Positions 1 to 7,803 of a stretch of 64,000 nucleotides of DNA are shown in pieces. The DNA is taken from assembly GCA_002692725.1 (NCBI GenBank), contig NZLU01000023.1, positions 434,001-498,000 of the forward strand. Direction: 5' to 3'. Made by a program: the position numbers and the translations under genes. The notes beneath the pieces are model-generated. The model did not search any database. It saw nothing but the letters and a program-made list of their open reading frames with translations, and was not told the origin of the DNA. This DNA is from Ponticaulis sp. GTDB lineage: Bacteria; Pseudomonadota; Alphaproteobacteria; Caulobacterales; Hyphomonadaceae. The stretch's first letter is position 1. Each line of letters begins with the position of its first letter.

Positions 1-260
1 GGTGCTCGCTACTCCTGCGATAGCGGAGCGAGATCCCGCGTAAGCGCGGTGCCGTCCGCTGACCACTCACTTCGAGTCAATCGGTGACCGGTTCGACGCG
101 ATACTCCGTTATGCAATGGGGAGTACTGAAGGACGAAGTGCGCCAGACTAACGTCAATCCGTTCGGCGGGTATCCCCCGGATGAAATCCGGGGTTCAACA
201 CCGCCCTACATTACGCGTTGTTGTTTCATGCGGTCGCTTCGCGCGGTTTTTTTATGGTGC
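1..260. other. Unassigned structured segment, possible ncRNA end
   Basis: No convincing protein gene covers this stretch. It is rich in local inverted repeats: a 6-bp stem pairs 6-11 with 28-33, CCGCG/CGCGG pair around 36-49, ACTCC/GGAGT pair around 103-128, and a long stem CCCCGGAT/ATCCGGGG lies near 175-196 inside an outer GGCGG/CCGCC pair. A T-run (247-253) follows a GC-rich stretch. This density suggests the 3' part of a structured RNA that begins left of the window, but I could not match it to tRNA, tmRNA, RNase P, SRP or 5S RNA. The small plus-strand ORF across it has poor coding character and is not called. Confidence 0.3.
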
Positions 261-308
261 ATTTCGGGCGGGAATGCACCCGCTCTCAATGGCACCCTAC
301 GATCTGAA

Positions 309-474
309 CCCCTCTCCTCCTCGGGGAGGAGAGGGGCAGGGGTGAGGTGGGGAAAAGTCACGCTCGGTTCCTGTCTGAAAAGATTGATTTTATCTACCTC
401 ACCCTCAATCCCTCTCCTGCTAGGCTCGAGCGGGAAATGCAATCGATCCGGTGAATCGATTGCCCGCGAGAGGG
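309..474. repeat. Bipartite palindromic repeat (BIME-like)
   Basis: 309-336 is a perfect 12-bp stem with a TCGG loop (CCCCTCTCCTCC against GGAGGAGAGGGG). 410-474 is a longer nested palindrome: CCCTCTC pairs with GAGAGGG, and GCAATCGAT (439-447) pairs with ATCGATTGC (455-463). The sequence at 325-350 and that at 395-418 are themselves imperfect inverted copies, so the whole is a pair of repeat units facing each other. This is the layout of dispersed intergenic palindromic elements; copy number elsewhere in the genome cannot be judged from here. Confidence 0.6.
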
Positions 475-528
475 AGGCGTTGAACTTAAACAATCCAACT
501 GCGAGAAATTGACCCCATACTCATCGCC

Positions 529-1800
529 ATGCATGACGAGGACGATCAACCAAAGCCGCTTTCCTCTGAGCCCCTGAATGTGGCTCAGCGTCTGCGCAGC
601 TATATTGATGGTCTTGTCGATAGCGCAGAGCGCGATAAGGAAGACCCGCCCTGGCTGATCGAGCAGGCGAGGAAAAACTACAACCATCTCCCCGAACACG
701 AAGCCATCGACACCCATCGCAAGACGATGAAACTCCGCCCGCATATGCAGCGATGGATGATCAAACAGGCGATGACCCATGTGCTCCGCCTGGAATACCA
801 TCTCCGCTGTTTCATCCTGTTTCTGGCCGCCCGGATCATCGAGATGGGGCGTGTGGGCGAGCCTCCAGAGCCACGGGCAAAGCCTCAACCCCGAGGCCTT
901 ACCTACGCCCAGCGTCAGGATCAGGAGATGCGGGAGAACCGGCGCGAACTTCCCCGTCTCAACGGGTTCAAAGTCCTTACCCCCGTGATCGAGAGCACGG
1001 GCAAGCGCAAACGTCCGCGTCGGTCTCGCCCCTATCATATGCTGCCAGACGACCTCAAAGTCGTGGATGCCGGCCATGTCTTTGCCCGGCTCAAACGCCT
1101 CGAACATGTGCTGGCCAATGCAGACAAATTCGCGATGAGCTTGGCGATCAGTGCGGTGGTTTCGGTGCCTCAGCTGGCCCCTCCTCCACCGCTTGCGGGG
1201 GAGGTGGCATCCCCATCGAGTATGACGGAGGGGGGAAGTTCGGGCTCGGGGCTGACGCTCTATCAACCGCAGATACCCGCGAAGGCGGGTATCCACGCCT
1301 CTGAAGGCACATCGAGCTCGCTGTCAGTTCTCAGGCATGGACACCCGCCTTCGCGGGTGTCGGCGGAGACAACGGACCCCATAAAACATCCATTACATTT
1401 CGCGCCACTGGCCAATTTCTGTCCGCCCGCCGAGCATTACGACTCCGCGCCAGACCCGGACGAGAAGCGCGATTTCAATCTCATTCACTGGCTCGCCTCA
1501 TCAGGGCTTGAGCAAATCGGCCTCGGCGTCCGACCGGACCCGTTCCGAGGCCTCCCGGATCTGAGTTGTGTGGATCCGCCGCCCCACCGCAAGTGCGGTC
1601 TCTCTAAAATTATGCTCGCCTATACGGTTCGCATGCCGCTCACCCCGGCTGCGCCTGCGCAGTCGCTTGTGTGCGCCGCGAACCAATGTCCGTGTTGGCC
1701 GCCCCACAAGCGACGGCGCAGGCGCAAGTGCGTTGAGCCTGCGAAACATCAGCACCGAGCAAACTTAATAAAAGCCCCCCTGAACCAACGTGAGTGCTGA
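529..1800 (+). CDS. Hypothetical protein carrying palindromic-repeat insertions
   Basis: I do not recognise a named family. The first 215 or so residues look like a genuine charged, mostly helical protein, with an Arg/Leu-rich stretch near residues 180-205. The reading frame then runs through palindromic repeats (about 1180-1365), resumes with a plausible hydrophilic segment that contains a FNLIHWLASS motif, and ends in a low-quality, Cys/Arg-rich tail that overlaps a further nested repeat. The original gene may therefore have ended earlier or been lengthened by repeat insertion. No strong Shine-Dalgarno sequence is visible. It reads away from the repeat at 309-474 and stands alone. The N-terminal half is more credible than the C-terminal end. 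Confidence 0.5.
   Translation: MHDEDDQPKPLSSEPLNVAQRLRSYIDGLVDSAERDKEDPPWLIEQARKNYNHLPEHEAIDTHRKTMKLRPHMQRWMIKQAMTHVLRLEYHLRCFILFLAARIIEMGRVGEPPEPRAKPQPRGLTYAQRQDQEMRENRRELPRLNGFKVLTPVIESTGKRKRPRRSRPYHMLPDDLKVVDAGHVFARLKRLEHVLANADKFAMSLAISAVVSVPQLAPPPPLAGEVASPSSMTEGGSSGSGLTLYQPQIPAKAGIHASEGTSSSLSVLRHGHPPSRVSAETTDPIKHPLHFAPLANFCPPAEHYDSAPDPDEKRDFNLIHWLASSGLEQIGLGVRPDPFRGLPDLSCVDPPPHRKCGLSKIMLAYTVRMPLTPAAPAQSLVCAANQCPCWPPHKRRRRRKCVEPAKHQHRANLIKAPLNQREC
1271..1362. repeat. Inverted pair of palindromic units inside an ORF
   Basis: Two 8-bp stems, ATACCCGC-gaag-GCGGGTAT (1273-1292) and ACACCCGC-cttc-GCGGGTGT (1341-1360), are the cores of two roughly 30-bp units in opposite orientation. A further palindrome-like segment, CCTCCACC...GGAGGTGG, lies just upstream (1182-1207). 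The insertion keeps the reading frame of the surrounding ORF open, so these repeats are translated if the ORF is real. Confidence 0.65.
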
Positions 1801-1841
1801 GCACCCAACAGCCCGACCGGGCTGGGCGCAGCCGGGGTGAG
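1639..1841. repeat. Nested inverted repeats
   Basis: The 17-bp arm at 1639-1655 is a perfect reverse complement of 1825-1841. Inside it, 1651-1671 and 1705-1725 match as reverse complements at 20 of 21 positions. Short GAGCAAAC/GAGCAAGC motifs recur near 1757, 1862 and 1886. The element covers the C-terminal end of the upstream hypothetical ORF and the intergenic space after it; I find no transposase and no target-site duplication that I can defend. Confidence 0.55.
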
Positions 1842-1980
1842 CCTCCGGCGAACCGCAAAGGCGAGCAAACTGCAAAAAAATTCACCGAGCAAGCTCCTGA
1901 AAAAACAAACAAAACTCCACCACACTTGAACATCGCACTAAACAGTATTATTGTTTATCAATAAATTATGAGGTCTTGCG

Positions 1981-2151
1981 ATGTTTCTTTTCTTACTCTG
2001 GTGGCTGGTGGATGACCATTTGGCCGAGGCGTTGAACGCGCCGGGACTGGGTCAGCTTCCGCTATGGGTGATCTTCATTCTGTCGGTCGCGATTTCCATG
2101 TCGATGAGCCCGAAATTCCAATATATTGGTGGGCGCTGGAAGCGGAAATAG
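1981..2151 (+). CDS. Small hypothetical membrane protein (56 aa)
   Basis: A 56-residue ORF starts with ATG after a GAGG motif about 8 bases upstream. It has a hydrophobic, Trp-rich start (MFLFLLWWLV) and a second hydrophobic segment at about residues 26-40, with a basic C-terminus ending GGRWKRK. This fits a small inner-membrane protein with one or two membrane passes and a positive cytoplasmic tail. An AT-rich stretch (about 1935-1980) could hold its promoter. No family is recognised. It is convergent with the next gene. Confidence 0.5.
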   Translation: MFLFLLWWLVDDHLAEALNAPGLGQLPLWVIFILSVAISMSMSPKFQYIGGRWKRK

Positions 2152-2177
2152 GCGCGCTGGACCTTCGGGATGTCTGA

Positions 2178-2636
2178 TTAGTCGGCGTCGGGGCCGGACT
2201 CGATTCGTTTCAGCGTGAAGTCGCCATAAGCGCCGTCGCAGCCGCATTCGATCGGGTCCAGACATGGCGCCCAGACGCTGCCTTCATAGGATTTTCCCGG
2301 CTCGAGCGCCGTGCCGGTGCACTCAAAGGGCGAGCGGCTGAGCTCTTCATCGTCCAGAATAACAGTGAGAAAAACGTTATCCGGGCTGATTTCGCCGTCC
2401 ATATCGCAGCCAATCCCGGGGGCGTCTTTAATGTCTTCGGATTCGAAATGAAGAAGGGTAGTGCCGCTGAATTGCGCGCCCAGAAGGATGAAGTCGGCCA
2501 TTGCGCGCCCGTTCAGCATGCCGTCATCAAGGGCGATATTCAGATTGAGCTGCCACTGACCCCCGGCGCGCGGCTCGGTGTCGATCTGCTCCAGCACGTT
2601 AGCTTTGGGCGCGAGAAGGTCGAGATTGTCAGACAT
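2178..2636 (-). CDS. Hypothetical acidic protein
   Basis: No family is recognised. The 152-residue product is acidic and contains several cysteines in its second half (Cys in GIGCDMDG, FECTG, APCLDP and ECGCDG), compatible with a secreted or metal-binding beta-rich domain, although no clear signal peptide is visible. I chose the ATG at 2636 because longer versions run back over the small membrane protein at 2677-2862 in a different frame; that gene ends 40 bases upstream, so the two may share a transcript. The ribosome-binding site for this start is weak, so the true N-terminus is uncertain. Confidence 0.55.
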   Translation of the reverse strand: MSDNLDLLAPKANVLEQIDTEPRAGGQWQLNLNIALDDGMLNGRAMADFILLGAQFSGTTLLHFESEDIKDAPGIGCDMDGEISPDNVFLTVILDDEELSRSPFECTGTALEPGKSYEGSVWAPCLDPIECGCDGAYGDFTLKRIESGPDAD

Positions 2637-2676
2637 GCTTTGGAGATAGGCGCGAGGGGATTGCTCGTCAAACGAT

Positions 2677-2862
2677 TCAGCCAGCCACGCACCACAGGCC
2701 CGTGCAGACCCCGAAAATGAGTTGAACGGCGAGATCCAGCAGGCCACCAATGATCAGAATGGGCAGGCCGACCCACAGAAAGACCAGCCAGATCGCGGTG
2801 AAAGTGACGCGCGGTTCAGGGATTCTTTCGCCGGAAATGGTTTGTGGGGTGTGCTTTGGCAT
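2677..2862 (-). CDS. Small hypothetical membrane protein (61 aa)
   Basis: The ATG at 2862 is preceded by TAAGG with 7-8 bases of spacing, which is better than the TTG six codons upstream. The product has a hydrophilic N-terminus with several prolines (about 20 residues), then a nearly continuous hydrophobic stretch (about residues 22-58) that could form two membrane segments, rich in Leu, Ile, Gly and Trp. No family is recognised. It lies divergent from the acyltransferase gene at 2902, with only about 40 bases between, so the two promoters must overlap, and it is probably co-transcribed with the acidic ORF downstream. Confidence 0.6.
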   Translation of the reverse strand: MPKHTPQTISGERIPEPRVTFTAIWLVFLWVGLPILIIGGLLDLAVQLIFGVCTGLWCVAG

Positions 2863-2901
2863 GGGTAAAACCTTAACCAAAAGCCGTTAATTCATGGTTT
2901 C

Positions 2902-3840
2902 ATGAGCCAGGGTTTTACCGTCGAATGTGATGTCCTCAGCCGCGCCGATTGGGATGCCCATCTGGCGGGATTGGCTGCGCCGTATCAGCAGGATTGGGCC
3001 TATGGTGCAGTGATGGCGGCGGGCGGCGCTGAGGTTCGCCGGTATGTCGTACGGGACCCTGCAGGCAAGGCGTGCGGGCTGGCTCAGCTGGTTGTGCGCC
3101 CATTCGCGTTGATGGCGAGATTTGCACTCTGCACCTACGGACCCGTCTGGCTTAGGCCGTTGGAAGAGGGCGAGCGACAGATTGCCCTGAAGGCTCTGCG
3201 TCGCGCGGTGCGGCTTCGCTGGCCGCGGCTGGTGGCGTTTACGCTGGATGATGCGCTCGCTCCTAAAGGGTTCCGCCGGATTATGACGGGCGATGCGACT
3301 ATCCGGATCGACCTGACACAGTCCGACGAGGCGCTCCGAAAGGCGCTGGACGGGAAATGGCGGAACCGTCTTGTGGCGGCGGAAAAGTCGGCACTGAAAT
3401 TCACGCCGTCGGGGCTGAAACCCGGGCAGTATCAATGGCTGCTGGACGAGGAACGCAAGCAGCGTGCCTCAAAAGGATATCGCGGCCTGCCGCCTGAAAT
3501 GGTCGAAGCCTGGCAGGTGCAGAAGCAAAAAACAGCAGGCGCTGATAAAAGGGCGGGGCTTCGCGTCTGGCGGGCAGATTTGGGACGCGACGCGGTCGCG
3601 GCCATGATGTTTCTCACTCATGGCGCGTCAGCGACGTATCATATCGGGTGGAGTTCAGATGAGGGGCGCAAGCTCGGCGCGCACAATCTCATTTTGTGGC
3701 GCGCCATGCTCGAGCTGAAATCGGCTGGTATACGGTCGCTTGATCTGGGCGGCGTGAACACAGGCTCAGGGGCCGGTATCGCGCGCTTCAAGCTGGGAAC
3801 CGGCGGTGAGTTGATCCGCCGGTCCGGGACGTTCGTCTGA
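2902..3840 (+). CDS. FemAB/GNAT-type acyltransferase
   Basis: The 312-residue protein resembles the FemAB-like branch of the GNAT superfamily, whose members transfer amino acids or acyl groups to cell-wall precursors or other amines. The visible pattern is an N-terminal half with a partner-type QQDWAYG motif, a middle WRNRLVAAEKS segment, and a C-terminal half with HGASATYHIGWSS and the LDLGGVNTGSG...FKLGTGG motif typical of FemX-like proteins, where the end of the sequence reads like the FKxxFGG closing motif. Length fits the family. The actual substrate cannot be told from sequence. It starts divergently from the small membrane protein before it. Confidence 0.75.
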   Translation: MSQGFTVECDVLSRADWDAHLAGLAAPYQQDWAYGAVMAAGGAEVRRYVVRDPAGKACGLAQLVVRPFALMARFALCTYGPVWLRPLEEGERQIALKALRRAVRLRWPRLVAFTLDDALAPKGFRRIMTGDATIRIDLTQSDEALRKALDGKWRNRLVAAEKSALKFTPSGLKPGQYQWLLDEERKQRASKGYRGLPPEMVEAWQVQKQKTAGADKRAGLRVWRADLGRDAVAAMMFLTHGASATYHIGWSSDEGRKLGAHNLILWRAMLELKSAGIRSLDLGGVNTGSGAGIARFKLGTGGELIRRSGTFV

Positions 3841-3843
3841 GGC

Positions 3844-3990
3844 TTATGCGGCGCCAGTCGCAGCCATAATGGCATAAGTGACGCCGATCGTTGCCGCGGC
3901 GAGGGCGGTAGACAGCATCAGCACGACCAGCATACCAGGCTTGCGCTCAGCCTGCCGGGCGTCATTCGTTTGTAGTGTCGGATGTGACAT
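3844..3990 (-). CDS. Small single-pass membrane protein (48 aa)
   Basis: A 48-residue ORF starts with ATG seven bases after a perfect AAGGAG. Residues 1-18 are polar and residues 19-48 are a hydrophobic, Ala-rich membrane helix (MLVVLMLSTALAAATIG and on). The strong ribosome-binding site and clean membrane topology make it a likely real gene. It converges with the acyltransferase gene and follows the cytochrome c gene on the same strand, about 110 bases downstream. The short inverted repeat CCCGGC/GCCGGG near 4013-4031 lies between them. Function unknown. Confidence 0.6.
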   Translation of the reverse strand: MSHPTLQTNDARQAERKPGMLVVLMLSTALAAATIGVTYAIMAATGAA

Positions 3991-4103
3991 GAATAATCTC
4001 CTTGGCTGATCCCGGCATTTGAAGCGCCGGGTTCCTACACACTTAATGCGTAACCAGGGACAATCGATCCATTCGACTGATAAACCTTATGTGATCCAGA
4101 CTG

Positions 4104-4490
4104 TTACTCGGCGGCCGGCACCGAGGTCTGAATGGATTTAACGTACTCAATTACCGCCTCGGTGCCTTTCGGGCCGAAGTCGAAATCAGGCATATCGTTC
4201 GCGCCGACATGGATGCCTTCACGGAAATCAGCCGCGATGGCTTCAGGGTCGAGGTCAGCGAAAACGGTGCGCAAAGGCGGCGCATCTGTCCGCGGACTGT
4301 CATCGCTCAGTCCGATCGCGTGGCAGGCCGTGCAGTGCTCTTCGACAATGGCAAGGCCATCCGAGATCATGCCGGCATCCGGGCCGGGCATTTCTGCTGC
4401 TTGAGTTGCTGAGGAAGCGGGGTCTTCAGAATTGCCGCAACTGGCCAGAACCAGCGCCAGAAAAGGTAATGATAGAAGGGCGGGCTTCAT
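4104..4490 (-). CDS. Cytochrome c family lipoprotein
   Basis: The 128-residue product has a lipoprotein signal ending in a lipobox with Cys18 (LASC), then a low-complexity Ala/Ser/Glu linker, then a mono-haem cytochrome c domain. The haem-binding motif is Cys53-Thr-Ala-Cys56-His57, and Met100 in NDMPDF is the likely sixth ligand. Such proteins carry electrons in the periplasm, here tethered to a membrane by the lipid. It stands alone and is divergent from purD, so nothing nearby names its redox partner. Family assignment is firm; the specific role is not. Confidence 0.85.
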   Translation of the reverse strand: MKPALLSLPFLALVLASCGNSEDPASSATQAAEMPGPDAGMISDGLAIVEEHCTACHAIGLSDDSPRTDAPPLRTVFADLDPEAIAADFREGIHVGANDMPDFDFGPKGTEAVIEYVKSIQTSVPAAE

Positions 4491-4617
4491 ACAAGCGTCT
4501 CCAAACTGAATCGGTGTGAGTATAACAGTGTTCGCATGGGTTGTAACAGACAGGTGCGATGTCGCAGGGCGTTAAGATGGCTTGACGGATGCGCCTCGGT
4601 TTTTCATTGGACAAGGC

Positions 4618-5949
4618 ATGAATATTCTCATCATCGGTTCGGGCGGTCGCGAGCATGCGCTTGCCTGGAAAATCAGTCAGTCCCCTTTGGTCGATACCGT
4701 TTGGTCTGCGCCGGGAAGTCCTGGCATGAATGAAATCGGTCCCTGCTTTGATCTTAAGGCTAATGATATCGAAGGGCTGTGCCAGCTTGTGTCCCAGCTT
4801 GAGCCGGATCTGATTGTGGTCGGACCGGAACAGCCGCTCGCTGACGGACTGGCTGATCGTATCCGGGGAATGGGATTTGACGTTTTTGGACCGAGCGCCG
4901 CTGCCGCCAGGATCGAAGCGTCCAAAGGCTTCTCAAAGGATTTGATGGCCAAATACGGCGTGCCGACGGCCGCCTATCAGCGGGTCACGAACTTTGAGGC
5001 GGCGTCGAAATTTCTGGACACGCTGGAAGCGCCCTATGTGCTGAAGGCCGATGGTTTGGCCGCCGGGAAAGGCGTTGTGATCGCAAAAACACGGCAGGAC
5101 GCCGATATCGCCGCCAAATCCATGTTGGCGGGACAATTTGGTGACGCCTCTGCCGAGCTGGTCATTGAGGAATTCATGACGGGCGAAGAAGCCAGCGTCT
5201 TCGTCCTCACGGACGGCACGAATGCTGTTCTTTTGCCCGCAGCACAGGACCATAAACGCGCCTATGAGGGCGATAAGGGGCCGAATACGGGCGGAATGGG
5301 TGCATATGCGCCGGCACCCGTCATGACAGACGAACTGACCCAGCAAATCCTCGAAACCATTATTGAGCCGACCCTTGCAGGCATGCGTGCCGAGGGCTGT
5401 CCGTTTCAGGGTGTATTGTATGTCGGTCTGATGATGACCGACGAAGGCCCGAAGGTTGTTGAGTATAATTGCCGGTTCGGTGACCCGGAATGTCAGGTGC
5501 TGATGATGGGCCTCGAAGGCGACATTGTTCCGATCATTCTGGCGAGTTCGACTGGCGGATATTCAGCAACAGATTTCGCGCGGCTCGCCCCTGGTGGCGG
5601 CTTCCAGCCTGCTGCCACCGTTGTGATGGCGACCAAGGGTTATCCGGACGACTATCCGAAAGGCTCTACGCTGAATGGTGTCACAACGGCCAACCGACTG
5701 GAAGGTGTGAAAGTCTTTCATGCCGGCACCGACATTGATGCGGATGGCGGCCTGATGGCCGTGGGCGGACGAGTGTTGAATGTGACGGCAAAAGGCCAAA
5801 CCCTCGATCAGGCCTTTCAGCGCGCCTATTCAGGTGTGAATGCGATCAATTGGCCGGAAGGGTTCTATCGGCGGGATATTGGCTGGCGGGTTCGGACCGA
5901 TTTTGAAATGCCGGCTGATGTGGAAACCGACGAGCCGGGTGAGGCGTGA
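4618..5949 (+). CDS. purD: Phosphoribosylamine-glycine ligase
   Basis: PurD joins phosphoribosylamine and glycine with ATP to give glycinamide ribonucleotide, the second step of de novo purine synthesis, in the cytoplasm. The protein opens with the typical MNILIIGSGGREHALAWK motif and carries the ATP-grasp features PYVLKADGLAAGKGV, a GPNTGGMGAYAP loop and YNCRFGDPECQ, all hallmark PurD segments. I chose ATG 4618 over the upstream in-frame TTG because the family begins at this motif and a GGACAAGG-like ribosome site precedes it. The 443-residue length is slightly longer than typical because of an acidic C-terminal tail. It is divergent from the cytochrome c gene. Confidence 0.95.
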   Translation: MNILIIGSGGREHALAWKISQSPLVDTVWSAPGSPGMNEIGPCFDLKANDIEGLCQLVSQLEPDLIVVGPEQPLADGLADRIRGMGFDVFGPSAAAARIEASKGFSKDLMAKYGVPTAAYQRVTNFEAASKFLDTLEAPYVLKADGLAAGKGVVIAKTRQDADIAAKSMLAGQFGDASAELVIEEFMTGEEASVFVLTDGTNAVLLPAAQDHKRAYEGDKGPNTGGMGAYAPAPVMTDELTQQILETIIEPTLAGMRAEGCPFQGVLYVGLMMTDEGPKVVEYNCRFGDPECQVLMMGLEGDIVPIILASSTGGYSATDFARLAPGGGFQPAATVVMATKGYPDDYPKGSTLNGVTTANRLEGVKVFHAGTDIDADGGLMAVGGRVLNVTAKGQTLDQAFQRAYSGVNAINWPEGFYRRDIGWRVRTDFEMPADVETDEPGEA

Positions 5950-5968
5950 AGCATTTGTCCGTCGCCGC

Positions 5969-6316
5969 TTACTGACGGACTTTGAGGTCCGAGGAAATTT
6001 GCTTCAGAACGCCGTCAATCAGCGTCAGCAATTCGCTGACTGAATTGCGAATAGTCTCGCAACGATGTTCGATTTCTGTGGGCGTCAATGATGGCGCCTG
6101 TCGGGACATGCGAGAGGCCACGCCATCGATAACCGTGAGCGGGGTGCGGAATTCATGGCTGGCGCGTGTGAGCAAGGCTGTTTTGAGGCGCAGCAATTCG
6201 ACTTCTTTTTCGCGCGCGGCAGCGAGTTCGTGGCGAAGCTGAATGATAACTTTCAGCGCCTCTGCAGGAATTTCAATTTCCTCCTGCGGGATCTCAATGC
6301 TGGTGCCTGGCTCCAT
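5969..6316 (-). CDS. Stand-alone histidine kinase phosphoacceptor (HisKA) domain protein
   Basis: The 115-residue product contains a textbook H-box, SHEFRTPLTVID, with the phosphoacceptor histidine at residue 54, preceded by a coiled-coil-like helix (about residues 18-50) and followed by the second helix of a dimerisation hairpin. There is no ATP-binding (HATPase) domain, no receiver and no membrane segment. I chose ATG 6316 because GGAAGGA lies about 9 bases upstream; the longer frame has non-coding character. In the family, DHp domains need a kinase domain to be phosphorylated, so this may be a phosphotransfer protein, a decoy or dimerisation inhibitor, or a relic of a full kinase. It converges with purD. 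Confidence 0.75.
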   Translation of the reverse strand: MEPGTSIEIPQEEIEIPAEALKVIIQLRHELAAAREKEVELLRLKTALLTRASHEFRTPLTVIDGVASRMSRQAPSLTPTEIEHRCETIRNSVSELLTLIDGVLKQISSDLKVRQ

Positions 6317-6547
6317 TACACTGGTCCTTCCCCATACAGATGCGACCGACAAACCGAAGGTCTCATCCCGACCATCCTGCAAGATACACGGACAAGCGTT
6401 AAATTTCCGTCCCGGAAAACGGAAATTTCCTGACAAATGGTGCGCTGCCGCAACTTTCAGTTCGATCGGGCATTGCCAAGACATGCCGCAACGTTAATGT
6501 CGGCGCGAAAATAACAGACACATCAGCGACATCGGGGAGATGTTTAT

Positions 6548-7636
6548 ATGTCAGTCCACGGCGCATCGGCGCAGGAAATGTTCAGTGGCACCAAAGAGGT
6601 CGCGGACACACATAAATTCAACGAAGACAATCTATTACAGTGGATGACTGAGCATGTTGGCGGCTTTGAGGGGCCGATGGACGTTCGTCAGTTCAAAGGT
6701 GGTCAATCTAATCCGACTTTCAAACTCATCACGCCAAAAAAGGCGTATGTGATGCGGCGCAAGCCGCCCGGCAAACTTTTGCCGTCAGCTCACGCAGTTG
6801 ATCGCGAATTTCGTGTGATTGCAGCACTCCATCCGCTCGGCTTTCCCGTCGCGCGGCCCTATGCGCTGTGTGAAGATGAAGACGTGGTGGGCACCATGTT
6901 TTATGTCATGGACCATGTCGACGGACGCATTTTGTGGGATGGCACGCTGCCTGACTACGAACCTGAGATGCGACGCAAGATCTATGAGGCCAAGGTGAAA
7001 ACCTTCGCGGATCTGCACAATGTCGACTGGAAGGCCGCCGGACTTGAGGGCTATGGCAAGGAGGGCGAGTATGTGGCCCGCCAGATCCATCGCTGGACCA
7101 AGCAATATGTGGCTTCAGAGACCACCAAAATTCCGGAAATGGATGCCCTGATCGAGTGGCTGCCAAAGAACATCCCGGCAGGCGAAACGACGACGATCGT
7201 GCATGGCGATTATCGCCTCGACAATATGATCCTGCATCCGACAGAACCGAAGGTGATTGCGGTGCTCGACTGGGAGCTGTCGACCCTCGGTGACCCGCTC
7301 GCGGACTTCACCTACCACTTGATGAATTGGGTCATGCCAAGCTCAGATCAGCGCGGGGCCTTGTCTGATATCGAGGATCTGAACGCCTATGGCATTCCGA
7401 CGATGGACGAATATATCGACATGTATTGCTCGCATCGCGGCCTGAGCGGCATGCCGGATGTCCATTACTATTTCGCCTATAACGGCTTCCGTCTGGCGGG
7501 CATTGTTCAGGGTATTGTCGGCCGTGTGCGAGATGGAACCGCCTCCAATGCCAATGCTGCGACCATGGAAGAACGAGTGCCCTTGCTGGCAAAGTTCGCT
7601 TATGGCGAGGCCCAGAAGGCTGGCTTGACCAGCTGA
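6548..7636 (+). CDS. APH-type phosphotransferase family protein
   Basis: The 362-residue protein belongs to the aminoglycoside phosphotransferase/choline kinase-like fold. The N-terminal lobe has a GGQSNPTFKL motif and an AYVMRRKPPGK segment with the ATP-binding Lys/Arg; the C-terminal lobe has the catalytic HGDYRLDNMILHP loop and the metal-binding VLDWELSTLGDPLADF motif. This is the subtype often found with, or fused to, acyl-CoA dehydrogenases in lipid or xenobiotic degradation (ACAD10-like), so an acyl or hydroxyacyl substrate is more likely than an antibiotic. No dehydrogenase is adjacent here. GGGGAGATG precedes the ATG start. Family is clear, substrate is not. Confidence 0.85.
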   Translation: MSVHGASAQEMFSGTKEVADTHKFNEDNLLQWMTEHVGGFEGPMDVRQFKGGQSNPTFKLITPKKAYVMRRKPPGKLLPSAHAVDREFRVIAALHPLGFPVARPYALCEDEDVVGTMFYVMDHVDGRILWDGTLPDYEPEMRRKIYEAKVKTFADLHNVDWKAAGLEGYGKEGEYVARQIHRWTKQYVASETTKIPEMDALIEWLPKNIPAGETTTIVHGDYRLDNMILHPTEPKVIAVLDWELSTLGDPLADFTYHLMNWVMPSSDQRGALSDIEDLNAYGIPTMDEYIDMYCSHRGLSGMPDVHYYFAYNGFRLAGIVQGIVGRVRDGTASNANAATMEERVPLLAKFAYGEAQKAGLTS

Positions 7637-7803
7637 TCCGCCAGGGTCGACTGAAACTTGTCTGACGACTGCCATTCGACGCCAGAATGAGTAGGGAGTT
7701 TCCACGCCGTACGGAACTCTGTTGCCGCTTAAACGTCTTATTTCCGCCCACAAGCCAGCGCATAGGCCGCTGCCTCATCGGCTGGTGATTGCAGGAAAAG
7801 ACA

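Noticed and set aside
1..260. tmRNA, RNase P or SRP RNA at the left edge
   Set aside because: A GGTTCGACGCG segment recalls tmRNA, but no tag sequence, acceptor pairing or other family landmarks were found.
84..512. Plus-strand 142-codon ORF over the left edge
   Set aside because: It runs through strong stems and palindromic repeats and has no protein-like composition or ribosome site.
1180..1841. CRISPR array or insertion sequence
   Set aside because: The repeats are palindromic pairs, not evenly spaced direct repeats, and no cas gene or transposase is present.
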